Positions 16,515 through 24,741 of a DNA stretch of 38,773 bases are shown here, piece by piece. Location of the stretch: positions 1 to 38,773 of IMG/VR virus record IMGVR_UViG_3300046389_000491. One strand, written 5' to 3'. The notes beneath the pieces were generated by a model. It saw only the letters and a list, made by a program, of their open reading frames with translations, did no database searches and had not been told where the DNA came from. Position 1 is the stretch's first letter. Every line of letters begins with the position of its first letter. This stretch comes from a virus. Both the position numbers and the translations under genes were made by a program.

Positions 16515-18521
16515 ATGGCAGAAACATTAATATCTCCAGGTGTATTAGCAAGAGAAAATGATCAATCCTTCATTGGAGCACCACCAATTTCATTTGGTGC
16601 TGCAATAATTGGACCAGCAGTTCAAGGTCCAGTTGGAATTCCAACGGCAGTATCTTCATTCTCGCAATACGAAGCTATATTCGGAGGGTCAATTGAAAGT
16701 GGCTCACGATCATACTCATACCTAAACTCAGCAGCAGCATCTAATTACTTCCAACAAGGTGGTGAATCATTACTAGTCGTAAGAGTAGTTAGTGGATCAG
16801 CAGGATGGTCAGAAGCTTCATCTTCAATTGATAATATAGCTACTACCCCAGCAGGAGTACTGAGAACTGACATTAATATGTCTGCTTCTATTTCAGCAAA
16901 TACTCTTGCAAGTCAAGTTGCAGGAACACATGCTTTAGGTACAGTTACTGGTGGAGCAGGAAATTCAGCAGCAGGAACATATACAGTAACTGCAGATGGA
17001 GTTGTTACTTCAGTTAATTTTACAGCAGGACAAGCTTATGTAGCTGGTAACGCATTAACCGTTCAAGGAAGTCAAGGAGGAGGAAGTGGAACATTTGTAA
17101 TTACTCTTAAAGCTTCAGATTTAGAAAGTGAAGTAGCATTTAAATTATCTACAATATCAGAAGGTGCTGTAATGAATAATTACCAAGCAGGACCAGATAG
17201 TGCAAATGGTACATTAACAAATGGTACTAGAAATAATGTAAGATGGGAAATTACAGGTGCTAATACAGGATCTGGACAATTTTCATTAGCTATTAGACGT
17301 GGTAATGACACAGCTACTCAAAAAGCAGTATTAGAACAATACAATAACTTATCAATGGATCCATTGGCTGCAAATTATGTAGAAAAAGTTATTGGTAATA
17401 CTTACTACTCAGTAGAACAAGATGGTGTTGATTATTATGTAAAATCAAATGGTGAATATCCAAACAATAGTGCTTATGTTTATGTAAGCGCAGTAAATTC
17501 ACCTACACCAAATTATTTTGATAATAATGGAGCAGCTAAACCAGCATATTTTACAAGCATTCCAGCTATAGGATCAGGTTCGTTCCAAGGTGGTAGTGGT
17601 AATAATATAGCAATGGGGCCTGTGAAATTTAACGAAAATATCACGAATACAAACATTCAAGGATTAATTGCAGCAGAATATACACAATCATTAAACTTAT
17701 TGTCAAATACCGATGCTTACAACTTTAATGTAATTACAGCTCCAGGACTAATTAACTCATTATCAGATCACTCACCAGTAGTATCTCAGATGGTAGCATT
17801 AGCTCAATCAAGAACTGACTGTATTGCAGTAGTTGATTTAGTACCTTATAACAGTACAGTAAATACTGTAGTAACTCAAGCATCAGCATTTGATAGTTCA
17901 TATGCAGCAACATATTGGCCTTGGCTACAATCAATTGACGCAAACGCTCAGTATGTTTGGTCGCCAGCTTCTGTGTTTATACCGGGAGTATACGCATTTA
18001 CAGATGCTTCTTCAGACCCATGGTTCGCACCAGCAGGTCTAATTAGAGGTGCGCTAGGTAACGTAGTTAAAGCAGAAAGAAAATTAACATCAGGTAACAG
18101 AGATAACCTATATGAAGCAAATGTTAACCCAATTGCAACATTCCCAGGAAGTGGAGTTGTAGTATTTGGACAGAAAACATTACAGAAAAGAGCAAGTGCT
18201 TTAGATAGAGTAAATGTACGTAGATTATTAATAGCATTAAAATCATACATTGTACAAGTATCAGATAACTTAGTATTTGAACAAAATACAATAAGCACAA
18301 GAAATAATTTCTTAGCACAAGTTAACCCATACTTAGAAAGTGTACAACAAAGACAAGGTTTATACGCGTTTAAAGTTGTAATGGATGCTACAAATAACAC
18401 ACCAGATGTAATCGATAGAAACGAGCTAGTAGGACAAATTTACTTACAGCCAACTAAAACAGCTGAATTCATAATTCTAGATTTCAATGTTTTACCAACT
18501 GGAGCAACATTTCCATCATAA
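16515..18521 (+). CDS. 18: contractile tail sheath protein (T4 gp18 family)
   Basis: The sheath surrounds the tail tube and contracts during injection. The 668-residue length is near T4 gp18 (659). The N-terminus SPGVLARENDQSFIGAPPIS matches the sheath opening, and SQYEAIFGG and NYFQQGG are typical. The C-terminal half has AYVWSPASVFIPGVYAFTD-type segments and the conserved AERKLTSGNRDNLYEANVNP and NVRRLLIALKSYI blocks that form the inner, tube-contacting domain. Residues about 120-203 form a Gly/Thr/Val-rich insert similar to one in the neck protein. The tube gene follows 46 bases downstream. Confidence 0.96.
   Translation: MAETLISPGVLARENDQSFIGAPPISFGAAIIGPAVQGPVGIPTAVSSFSQYEAIFGGSIESGSRSYSYLNSAAASNYFQQGGESLLVVRVVSGSAGWSEASSSIDNIATTPAGVLRTDINMSASISANTLASQVAGTHALGTVTGGAGNSAAGTYTVTADGVVTSVNFTAGQAYVAGNALTVQGSQGGGSGTFVITLKASDLESEVAFKLSTISEGAVMNNYQAGPDSANGTLTNGTRNNVRWEITGANTGSGQFSLAIRRGNDTATQKAVLEQYNNLSMDPLAANYVEKVIGNTYYSVEQDGVDYYVKSNGEYPNNSAYVYVSAVNSPTPNYFDNNGAAKPAYFTSIPAIGSGSFQGGSGNNIAMGPVKFNENITNTNIQGLIAAEYTQSLNLLSNTDAYNFNVITAPGLINSLSDHSPVVSQMVALAQSRTDCIAVVDLVPYNSTVNTVVTQASAFDSSYAATYWPWLQSIDANAQYVWSPASVFIPGVYAFTDASSDPWFAPAGLIRGALGNVVKAERKLTSGNRDNLYEANVNPIATFPGSGVVVFGQKTLQKRASALDRVNVRRLLIALKSYIVQVSDNLVFEQNTISTRNNFLAQVNPYLESVQQRQGLYAFKVVMDATNNTPDVIDRNELVGQIYLQPTKTAEFIILDFNVLPTGATFPS
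16872..17123 (+). other. inserted beta-rich domain in the sheath protein
   Basis: Residues about 120-203 contain TVTGGAGNSAAGTYTV and AGNALTVQGSQGGGSGTF and then the strand VITLKAS, after which the sheath sequence resumes (FKLSTISEGAVMNNY). The pattern matches the insert at 13935-14249 in the neck protein. Confidence 0.55.
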
Positions 18522-18536
18522 GAATTAAAAAACAGA

Positions 18537-18550
18537 ATATTTATAATAAA
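18537..18550 (+). promoter_or_regulatory. late-type motif ATATTTATAATAAA, copy 8
   Basis: An exact copy lies in the 46-base gap before the tail tube gene, with the core ending 21 bases before the ATG. Confidence 0.55.
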
Positions 18551-18567
18551 ATAAATAAAATAATAAA

Positions 18568-19056
18568 ATGGCAGTATTAGACCCAAACGAAATATTTTTC
18601 ACAGCTTTTGAGCCAAAACAAAAGAATAGATTTATTCTTTATGTAGATGGAATCCCATCTTACCAGATTAAAGGTATGGGAGCTGTAACAATCTCACAAG
18701 GCACAGTAGCTTTAAATCATATCAACGTTCAAAGATTTGTAAAAGGTAAATCTACTTGGAACCCAATTTCAATGACGTTATTTGATCCAATTACACCATC
18801 AGGTGCTCAAGCAGTAATGGAGTGGGTTAGATTACATCACGAATCAGTAACAGGTAGAGATGGATATAGTGATTTCTATAAAAAAGATCTAACATTAAAT
18901 GTACTAGGACCTGTAGGTGATATCGTATCTGAATGGATTATAAAAGGTGCAATCATTACTTCAGCAGATTTCGGAGATTTCAATTGGGACACTGAAAATG
19001 CCGCTCAAGAAATTAGCTTAGAAGTACAACCAGATTACTGTATATTAAATTTCTAA
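18568..19056 (+). CDS. 19: tail tube protein (T4 gp19 family)
   Basis: The tube subunit stacks in hexameric rings inside the sheath. The 162 residues are almost identical in length to T4 gp19 (163). Characteristic features are the start DPNEIFFTAFEPKQKNRFIL, the strand YQIKGMG, and a central ISMTLFDPITPSGAQAVMEW. The C-terminal strand pair includes WIIKGAIITSADFGDFNW and ISLEVQPDYCIL. It lies directly after the sheath gene with its own late-type motif and is followed by a hairpin terminator, suggesting strong, separately controlled expression. Confidence 0.96.
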   Translation: MAVLDPNEIFFTAFEPKQKNRFILYVDGIPSYQIKGMGAVTISQGTVALNHINVQRFVKGKSTWNPISMTLFDPITPSGAQAVMEWVRLHHESVTGRDGYSDFYKKDLTLNVLGPVGDIVSEWIIKGAIITSADFGDFNWDTENAAQEISLEVQPDYCILNF

Positions 19057-19082
19057 GAAATTTTACGCATATTTTGAAAAAT

Positions 19083-19109
19083 AGCTTGGCTTCGGTCAAG
19101 CTTTTTTTT
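19083..19109 (+). terminator. intrinsic terminator with UUCG loop after the tube gene
   Basis: An 8-bp stem, AGCTTGGC with GTCAAGCT (one G-U pair), closes a C(TTCG)G tetraloop and is followed by eight T residues (19102-19109). The UUCG loop is an exceptionally stable RNA tetraloop. It lies 27 bases after the stop of the tube gene. Confidence 0.95.
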
Positions 19110-19158
19110 ATATTGATATGTATAACTAGAAACACGTTACGAACTAAATAAAGATTAT

Positions 19159-19887
19159 ATGAGTGATTTTAAATTCCCCACGGAAGAAGTAGATTTACCC
19201 TCTAAAGGATTAATTTATTCAAAAGAAAACCCACTATCAAGCGGTAAAGTAGAAATGAAATATATGACTGCTAAAGAAGAAGATATTCTTTCTAACCAAG
19301 CTTATATTCAAAAAGGTGTAGTATTAGATAAATTATTAAAATCATTAATTGTTGATGATAAAATTAATATTGATGATTTAATTGTAGGAGATAAAAATGC
19401 ATTATTGATTGCATCTAGAGTATTAGGTTACGGTAAAGATTATAAAGTAACAGTAGATGAATCAGAACATACTATTGATGTATCTACTTTAGAAAATAGA
19501 AAATTCGATGAATCTAAATATGAAGCAGGTAAAAATGAATTTTCATTTACATTACCAACCTCAGGAACAATTATTACATACCAATTAGTAACTGGAAAAC
19601 TTGAAAAAGCAATTGAAAGAGAAATTGCTGGACTAAAGAAAATAAGTAAAGATTCTGCAGCCACTTTAAGTACAAGATATAAACATATGATATTATCAGT
19701 TGATGGTAATGAGGAAAAGAAATATATCAGAGAATGGGTTGATAAAGCATTTTTAGCACGAGATTCTAGAGCCTTCAGAGAACACATTAAAAATAGTCAA
19801 CCAGATGTTGATTTGTCCTATATTTTGGACAATGGGAAGGAGGTAGTTGTACCCATTGGGTTGAACTTTTTTTGGCCTGACGCTTAA
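19159..19887 (+). CDS. 26: tail/baseplate hub assembly protein (T4 gp26-like), possible frameshift donor
   Basis: The 242-residue protein shows DLPSKGLIY (12-20) and YMTAKEEDIL (35-44), motifs I recall from proteins annotated as baseplate hub subunit gp26 in marine T4-like phages (T4 gp26: 208). The later RYKHMILSVDG and DKAFLARDSRAFREHI fit the same family. It ends NFFWPDA. In T4, gene 26 is followed by gene 51; here a gp51-like frame follows in the +1 register, and the overlap contains a T7 run in the final codons. By position before the tape measure it corresponds to the tail-assembly chaperone gene of other phages. The likely product in zero frame is an assembly factor, not a virion part. 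Confidence 0.78.
   Translation: MSDFKFPTEEVDLPSKGLIYSKENPLSSGKVEMKYMTAKEEDILSNQAYIQKGVVLDKLLKSLIVDDKINIDDLIVGDKNALLIASRVLGYGKDYKVTVDESEHTIDVSTLENRKFDESKYEAGKNEFSFTLPTSGTIITYQLVTGKLEKAIEREIAGLKKISKDSAATLSTRYKHMILSVDGNEEKKYIREWVDKAFLARDSRAFREHIKNSQPDVDLSYILDNGKEVVVPIGLNFFWPDA
19865..19884 (+). other. candidate programmed +1 (or -2) ribosomal frameshift window
   Basis: The +1 frame has a TGA at 19862-19864 and is then open to 20170, while the zero frame stops at 19885-19887. The only place to change frame is therefore this 20-base window, which holds a run of seven T residues at 19867-19873 (zero frame TTT TTT TGG). A +1 slip on Phe TTT would join gp26-like residues 1-238 to 98 residues of the downstream frame. 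A -2 slip would give the same fusion with one extra Phe. A sequencing indel in the T run is the main alternative. Confidence 0.55.
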
Positions 19888-20170
19888 GACCGCACCCCTA
19901 GCAAGGAAGAATTTATTTAAAGTGATCCATGATATAGTATTTCATGGTAATGGTGGATTTGATTATCACACTGTTTATAATATGCCTATCTGGCTACGAA
20001 AATTTACATTTAAAGAAATCCAGGACCATTTTGACGCTCAGAATGCTGAAATGAAAAAATTAGATAAAAAGAAAGGGGAAAAAAATATGGTAAATGCAGA
20101 TGGTAAAATAAATGTACCTGACTTCAAACAAGCAAGTGCTCCATATAAAGGTAAAACAAGTTATAAGTAA
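19874..20170 (+). CDS. 51: gp51-like hub assembly frame, probably expressed as a frameshift extension
   Basis: Read in the +1 frame relative to the gp26-like gene, this encodes GLTLKTAPLARKNLF followed by a segment with FHGNGGFDYHTVYNMPIWLR. I recall the GGF...VYNMPIWLR(K/R)F pattern from small proteins after gene 26 in T4-like phages (gp51, baseplate hub assembly). There is no ATG before the internal Met of YNMPIW (19982); the only alternative start is a GTG at 19922, with no obvious initiation signal. The C-terminal part is Lys-rich and ends QASAPYKGKTSYK. Expression as a gp26-gp51 fusion would parallel the G/GT tail chaperones. The stop is 24 bases before the tape measure ATG. Confidence 0.6.
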   Translation, partial: GLTLKTAPLARKNLFKVIHDIVFHGNGGFDYHTVYNMPIWLRKFTFKEIQDHFDAQNAEMKKLDKKKGEKNMVNADGKINVPDFKQASAPYKGKTSYK

Positions 20171-20172
20171 TA

Positions 20173-20186
20173 ATATTTATAATAAA
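20173..20186 (+). promoter_or_regulatory. late-type motif ATATTTATAATAAA, copy 9
   Basis: An exact copy begins 2 bases after the gp51-like stop. Its core ends 12 bases before the tape measure ATG. Confidence 0.55.
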
Positions 20187-20194
20187 ACCTATTA

Positions 20195-22564
20195 ATGGCG
20201 GCCGATCCTAAAAAAATTCAAGAACAATTAAAGCAAATCCAGTCTTTATATGATAGACTTGGAAAAATCAACCCTTATGCAGGAATGGATGCTGGGGAAA
20301 TTTCTAAGTCTGTAAATGAAGTTAAAAAGTTAGAAAATGCTTTAATGGGGGTTCAATCTCAAGTAGAGAATATGAGCCAGTCTTTCTCTGATTTAAGTGC
20401 CCAATTAGAAGCAACCATAAATGAAATATCAAAAGGACCTACTGCAACACAAAAATTTGCTAAAGGTTTTAAAGGGGTACTTGCTGAAGTAAAAAAATTA
20501 AAATATGAAGAAGAAGGCCTTGATAGTTTAAATCTAAGACAGCTTCAAAACCTTAAAAAAAGAGCTCTTAAAAGAACAGCAGATGCTAAAGAGGCAGCGA
20601 TCCAATTGCTTCAAGAATCTGGTCTTCAAGGTATGATCAATGAAAAAATTGATAAAAGAACAAAAGCATATAAAGACCTTACTGACGCTCAAAAATCAGC
20701 ACTTGGATTCTTACAAAAAGAAGACAAAACTGTTGAGTCTATAAACAATAAGATTAATAATAGAATAAAGAAAGAGAAAGAGTTATTAGAAAGAATGGGC
20801 GGCACAGGTGCTGCGTTAAAGGGGATAGAAGGGCTTCTACAAAAAATAGGTTTAGGTGATTTATCGAATGCCATGGGCTTCGATCAAATTAATGCGGATT
20901 TAAGAGAATTTGCTGAAACTGGAGCAAGCAGTCAAGAAATATTTCAAAAAGGAATTGAATTATCTGGTGAAGCTATCGAAACAGCCCTCAAAGATCCACT
21001 AGTTCAAGTAGCTATAGCAGCAAAAGCCTTTGCTACTGGGTTTAAAATGTCAATTGGGGCAGTAATAAAAGGCATAAAACAACTAGAAGAAGATACAGGA
21101 AAACTAGCTAAAAATCTAAATGTAGGTGCTCAAGAAGCTAGACAAATGTCAGAAGACTTTGCAGCAGCAGCTATCGGAAGTGATAGATTATTTGTTTCTA
21201 GTGAAGGGTTAGCACAAAGTACTGTAGATATAAATGATGCTTTAGGTACAACTGTTAGATTTAATGCCGAAAACTTAGCTACATTTACAAAGTTAAGAGA
21301 AACAGCAGGTCTAACTAGTGAAGAAATGATGGGGATACAAAAATTATCCCTTGCAACAGGACAATCTTTTGATGATATTGCAGATTCAACATTAAAACAA
21401 GTAGCAGCCCTAAATGAATCAACAGGAATACAGATAAATTCTAAAAAGGTTATGGCTGAGATTGCAAATACATCTGAAGCCACACAATTATCTTTAGGAA
21501 AAAGTGGTCCTGCATTAGCAGCAGCAATTACTACTGCAAAAGGTTTAGGTATGGAATTATCTAAAGTAGAGGATATTGCAGGAAGTATTTTAAATTTCGA
21601 ACAATCAATACAAGATGAATTAGCAGCTGAATTACTGTTAGGTAAAAATATTAATTTAGAAAAAGCAAGACAAGCAGCATTAAATAATGACCTTGAAACA
21701 GTAGCAACAGAAATAGCTAAACAAGCAGGATCAGCAGCTGAGTTTGCAGAAATGAATAGAATTCAACAAGATGCATTAGCTAAAGCTGTTGGTATGTCTA
21801 GAGATGAGTTAGGTAAAACTTTATTTATACAAGAACAATTAAAAGGAGCTAGTGGTATTGATAAAGAGAATAGAGCTAAAATGCTAGAATCTCTAACAGA
21901 TCAATATGGTTTAGAAAAAGCCCAACAAATGTTAAAAGAAAAAGGGTTAAAAAACTTATTAAACCAAGCTAGTGAAACAGAAAAAATACAAGCATCATTT
22001 GATAAAATAAATGAATTTGTTAAAAAGATAGGAGCTGCATTTGCTCCTGTTGTAGAAATGATGGGTAGTGTAGCATCCGCCCTTGCACAATCAGAAGTTG
22101 CTATGGCAGCTTTAGTAGGTATTCTTGGTGCTGTTGGAGTAGCATTAACAGTAGTAGCAGGTAAAGCATTATTAAATTTTGCAATTTCTGTTGGTCAGAT
22201 GTTTGCAAAAGTAGTTGGTGGAATGTCAGCTTTAGGACCTCCAGGTGTTATAGCAGGTTTAGCATTAGGGGGAGTAGCAGTTGCTGGTGCCATAGGTGCT
22301 TATCAGTCATTAAAAGCAGATGATATGGCAATGGCTCCTTCATCACCTGGTTATGGTGATAGAATATTATCAACACCTAAAGGTTCAATTTCATTAAATA
22401 ATGAAGATACTGTAGTAGCAGGAACTAACTTAGGAGGAGGTAATGGTAAAGCAATGGCAGCAATGGCTAATTCTTTAAAAACAATAGCACAATCATCAGC
22501 TGAAACGGCTAAAGGTCTTAAACGACAAAAACCAGTACCTTTATATCAAATAACGAGAGGTTAA
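20195..22564 (+). CDS. tail tape measure protein (role of T4 gp29)
   Basis: This 789-residue protein is mostly helical, with long coiled-coil stretches at about 5-75 and 120-200. The Ala-rich middle resembles phage tail tape measure proteins (for example LATGQSFDDIADST near 390). Two hydrophobic segments lie at about 636-665 and 683-702, as in other tape measures that insert into the host membrane. The C-terminus contains GYGDRILSTPKGSISLNNED, which I recall from tape measures of marine T4-like phages. Its position after the chaperone-like genes and before baseplate genes fits. T4 gp29 is 590 residues, so a longer tail may be expected, but length rules differ between families. Confidence 0.87.
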   Translation: MAADPKKIQEQLKQIQSLYDRLGKINPYAGMDAGEISKSVNEVKKLENALMGVQSQVENMSQSFSDLSAQLEATINEISKGPTATQKFAKGFKGVLAEVKKLKYEEEGLDSLNLRQLQNLKKRALKRTADAKEAAIQLLQESGLQGMINEKIDKRTKAYKDLTDAQKSALGFLQKEDKTVESINNKINNRIKKEKELLERMGGTGAALKGIEGLLQKIGLGDLSNAMGFDQINADLREFAETGASSQEIFQKGIELSGEAIETALKDPLVQVAIAAKAFATGFKMSIGAVIKGIKQLEEDTGKLAKNLNVGAQEARQMSEDFAAAAIGSDRLFVSSEGLAQSTVDINDALGTTVRFNAENLATFTKLRETAGLTSEEMMGIQKLSLATGQSFDDIADSTLKQVAALNESTGIQINSKKVMAEIANTSEATQLSLGKSGPALAAAITTAKGLGMELSKVEDIAGSILNFEQSIQDELAAELLLGKNINLEKARQAALNNDLETVATEIAKQAGSAAEFAEMNRIQQDALAKAVGMSRDELGKTLFIQEQLKGASGIDKENRAKMLESLTDQYGLEKAQQMLKEKGLKNLLNQASETEKIQASFDKINEFVKKIGAAFAPVVEMMGSVASALAQSEVAMAALVGILGAVGVALTVVAGKALLNFAISVGQMFAKVVGGMSALGPPGVIAGLALGGVAVAGAIGAYQSLKADDMAMAPSSPGYGDRILSTPKGSISLNNEDTVVAGTNLGGGNGKAMAAMANSLKTIAQSSAETAKGLKRQKPVPLYQITRG

Positions 22565-22571
22565 AAAATCA

Positions 22572-22585
22572 ATATTTATAATAAA
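22572..22585 (+). promoter_or_regulatory. late-type motif ATATTTATAATAAA, copy 10
   Basis: An exact copy lies in the 44-base gap after the tape measure gene, with the core ending 27 bases before the ATG at 22609. It is the last copy seen in the window. Confidence 0.55.
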
Positions 22586-22608
22586 TTAATTAACATAAAC
22601 TAAAAATC

Positions 22609-22839
22609 ATGGGTCTATTAGATAAATTAACATCAGGTAAAACTCAATTATCAGGCTTGAATGGTCAAACACCAAGTGTTCCTAATTTTCAACAGTCTAC
22701 TTTACATAAGGATTATTCTATAGTAGGAAAACCTAATGCACAAGAAGTAAAACCAGAAAACGGAGTACTACCTTTACCATCAACTTTGGAAAGAGCAGTA
22801 TCACCACAAGACAAATATTTGAATAATTTGCCAAAATAA
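22609..22839 (+). CDS. small proline/asparagine-rich structural-type protein, unknown
   Basis: The 76-residue protein starts MGLLDKLTSGKTQLSGLNGQ and has a central STLHKDYSI and a C-terminal LPLPSTLERAVSPQDKY. It has few predicted helices and many polar turns, suggesting an extended peptide that wraps a partner. I recall short proteins of this style beside the baseplate genes of marine T4-like phages, without known function. It leads an apparent operon of baseplate genes (six bases to the next start) behind the last late-type motif. Confidence 0.6.
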   Translation: MGLLDKLTSGKTQLSGLNGQTPSVPNFQQSTLHKDYSIVGKPNAQEVKPENGVLPLPSTLERAVSPQDKYLNNLPK

Positions 22840-22845
22840 AACAGT

Positions 22846-24741
22846 ATGCCATTAGTCAATTTGACAACAAACCTTAAATCTTTAAGGTATGGCAAGGATA
22901 CAGTAGGTGGTGGTAATAGTAATCAACCTTATGTAACTAGGTCAATTCCTAAAGATATTGACGATGTAGGAAGAACAGGGGGACCTGACTTTCTATTACG
23001 TGGGGGAACTTTATTACCTAGAAGAATAGGTAATGATGTATCTAGATTGGCACAAATGTTTTTTGATTTTAAATCACCAGCAGGTCCATTATTTATAGCA
23101 AAACAAAATGTATTATCATTAACTAACGTTAATGGTGAAGCAGGATTTGCAGAACCTGCAAAACTAGTAATGAATCAAGGAGTTTATACTCCTTTAGAAG
23201 CAATTATACAAGCAGGAACTAATGCAATTGGAATGCACGTTCCAAAACAAGGTTACAATCCATTTGATAACTTAAACCCAGATGGTCCAAGAAATTTTGG
23301 ATTTAGTTCAAATCGAAATCAACCATTAGCATTTCCAACTTATTTACGTACTATTATGCCTGATGGTGTAATAAGAAGTAGATTAGAAAATTTACAATTA
23401 ACAAAAATTGATAATATAGCAGCTCCAAGTGAGCAAAATTTACTAACATACTCAGGAGGACCAGGAGCAATATTAGGTGTTGGTAAAACAAGAATTCCAA
23501 TTACTAGTAGAACAACATTTCAACCAACAGATGTAAATTTTTATGGTAGTGGTACAAGCAACAGTATAGGTAAATCAGTATTATCCTATAATCAATTATT
23601 TAATGTATCAAGTGATCCTTTAAATGCTGTTACATCAGTTGTTAATACAATTTCTGGATTATTTGGTATCCCCTCACTTCCTTTAATTCCAGGTAATTCA
23701 ACTCCAAGAATACCAAACAGTCAAGGAGGTACTAATTTAACTAACCCTAATTTCCAACAAACATTAGGTCCAAGTCAAACAAGACCTTCAACTATAGCTT
23801 GGGAATTTGATAAACAATTTGAACAAAGAGTTAACTTAGGTAATCCTGGTAAAAGAGGAAATTTATCAAGTTATACTATAGGTAAAAGAGACATTAATAC
23901 TTCAATATCTGGATCAATATCTAATAATTCAGGATATAAAAATGCTGTAGATAAAATTAATGCCTTTCCATTATATAAGTCGACTTCAGTAACATCTGAC
24001 AATGATAAAAATGATTTTGTTAAATTTAGAATTGGTGTTATAGATAATAATAATCCTAGTGAAAAAACTTATATCCATTTTAGAGCCATAATTAATTCTT
24101 TAAGTGATTCATACCAATCAGAATGGGGAGGTCAAAGATTTATGGGAAGATCTGAAGAGTTTTACAAATATAAGGGGTTTGGCCGAACAGTTTCATTAGA
24201 TTGGACCGTAGCAGCACAATCAAAACAAGAACTAATACCAATGTATCAAAAATTAAATTATTTAGCTTCAGTTTGTGCTGGTGATTATTCAGATGTTGGG
24301 TATATGAGAGGAAATTTAATAACATTATCTGTAGGTGGTTGGTTCCAAGAACAAGTTGGATTTATGAGTGGTATAACATTAGATGTACCACAAGAAGCCC
24401 CATGGGAAATTGGAATAACAGACGCAGGGAATGTAACATCAATAGGAGCAGGAGATAGAACACGAGAAATAAACTCAGATCCTAGTGTACAAGAAATGCC
24501 TATGATAGTTAATGTATCAGGATTCCAATTTACTCCAATTCATGACTTTGTTCCTAGATTACAAAGAAATTCATTTAATGGAGGTAAAGTAGAAGGTGGT
24601 GGTAATTTCATTTCAAGATATGGACAAGAAAGGTTCATTAACTTGAAAGGTGGATTAGGATCTAACTATGATGGAGGACCAGGCAATACAGAAGTTTCAA
24701 ATGGGTCTTTAAATTATATGCCACCTAAATCTGGAGAATAA
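22846..24741 (+). CDS. baseplate/tail-tube cap-like protein (role of T4 gp48/gp54 proposed)
   Basis: This is a 631-residue protein. The N-terminal 250 residues are Pro/Asn/Gly-rich with irregular structure. The C-terminal part has a well-formed beta region with FRAIINSLSDSYQSEWGG and SEEFYKYKGFGRTVSLDW. It continues with LNYLASVCAGDYSDVGYMRG and GNLITLSVGGWFQEQ, a layout shared, as I recall, with conserved baseplate structural proteins of marine T4-like phages that carry a tube-like fold. In T4 the tube starts on gp48 and gp54, so that role is proposed by position between tape measure and wedge/hub genes. The stop overlaps the next start (TAATG). The exact T4 counterpart is uncertain. Confidence 0.55.
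   Translation: MPLVNLTTNLKSLRYGKDTVGGGNSNQPYVTRSIPKDIDDVGRTGGPDFLLRGGTLLPRRIGNDVSRLAQMFFDFKSPAGPLFIAKQNVLSLTNVNGEAGFAEPAKLVMNQGVYTPLEAIIQAGTNAIGMHVPKQGYNPFDNLNPDGPRNFGFSSNRNQPLAFPTYLRTIMPDGVIRSRLENLQLTKIDNIAAPSEQNLLTYSGGPGAILGVGKTRIPITSRTTFQPTDVNFYGSGTSNSIGKSVLSYNQLFNVSSDPLNAVTSVVNTISGLFGIPSLPLIPGNSTPRIPNSQGGTNLTNPNFQQTLGPSQTRPSTIAWEFDKQFEQRVNLGNPGKRGNLSSYTIGKRDINTSISGSISNNSGYKNAVDKINAFPLYKSTSVTSDNDKNDFVKFRIGVIDNNNPSEKTYIHFRAIINSLSDSYQSEWGGQRFMGRSEEFYKYKGFGRTVSLDWTVAAQSKQELIPMYQKLNYLASVCAGDYSDVGYMRGNLITLSVGGWFQEQVGFMSGITLDVPQEAPWEIGITDAGNVTSIGAGDRTREINSDPSVQEMPMIVNVSGFQFTPIHDFVPRLQRNSFNGGKVEGGGNFISRYGQERFINLKGGLGSNYDGGPGNTEVSNGSLNYMPPKSGE

Noticed and set aside
17948-18400. 150-residue open frame on the - strand opposite the sheath gene
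   Set aside because: The + strand frame is a clear sheath protein here; the opposite frame has no recognisable sequence or promoter.
19440-19787. 115-residue - strand open frame opposite the gp26-like gene
   Set aside because: Lies wholly inside a recognised + strand gene; no independent support.
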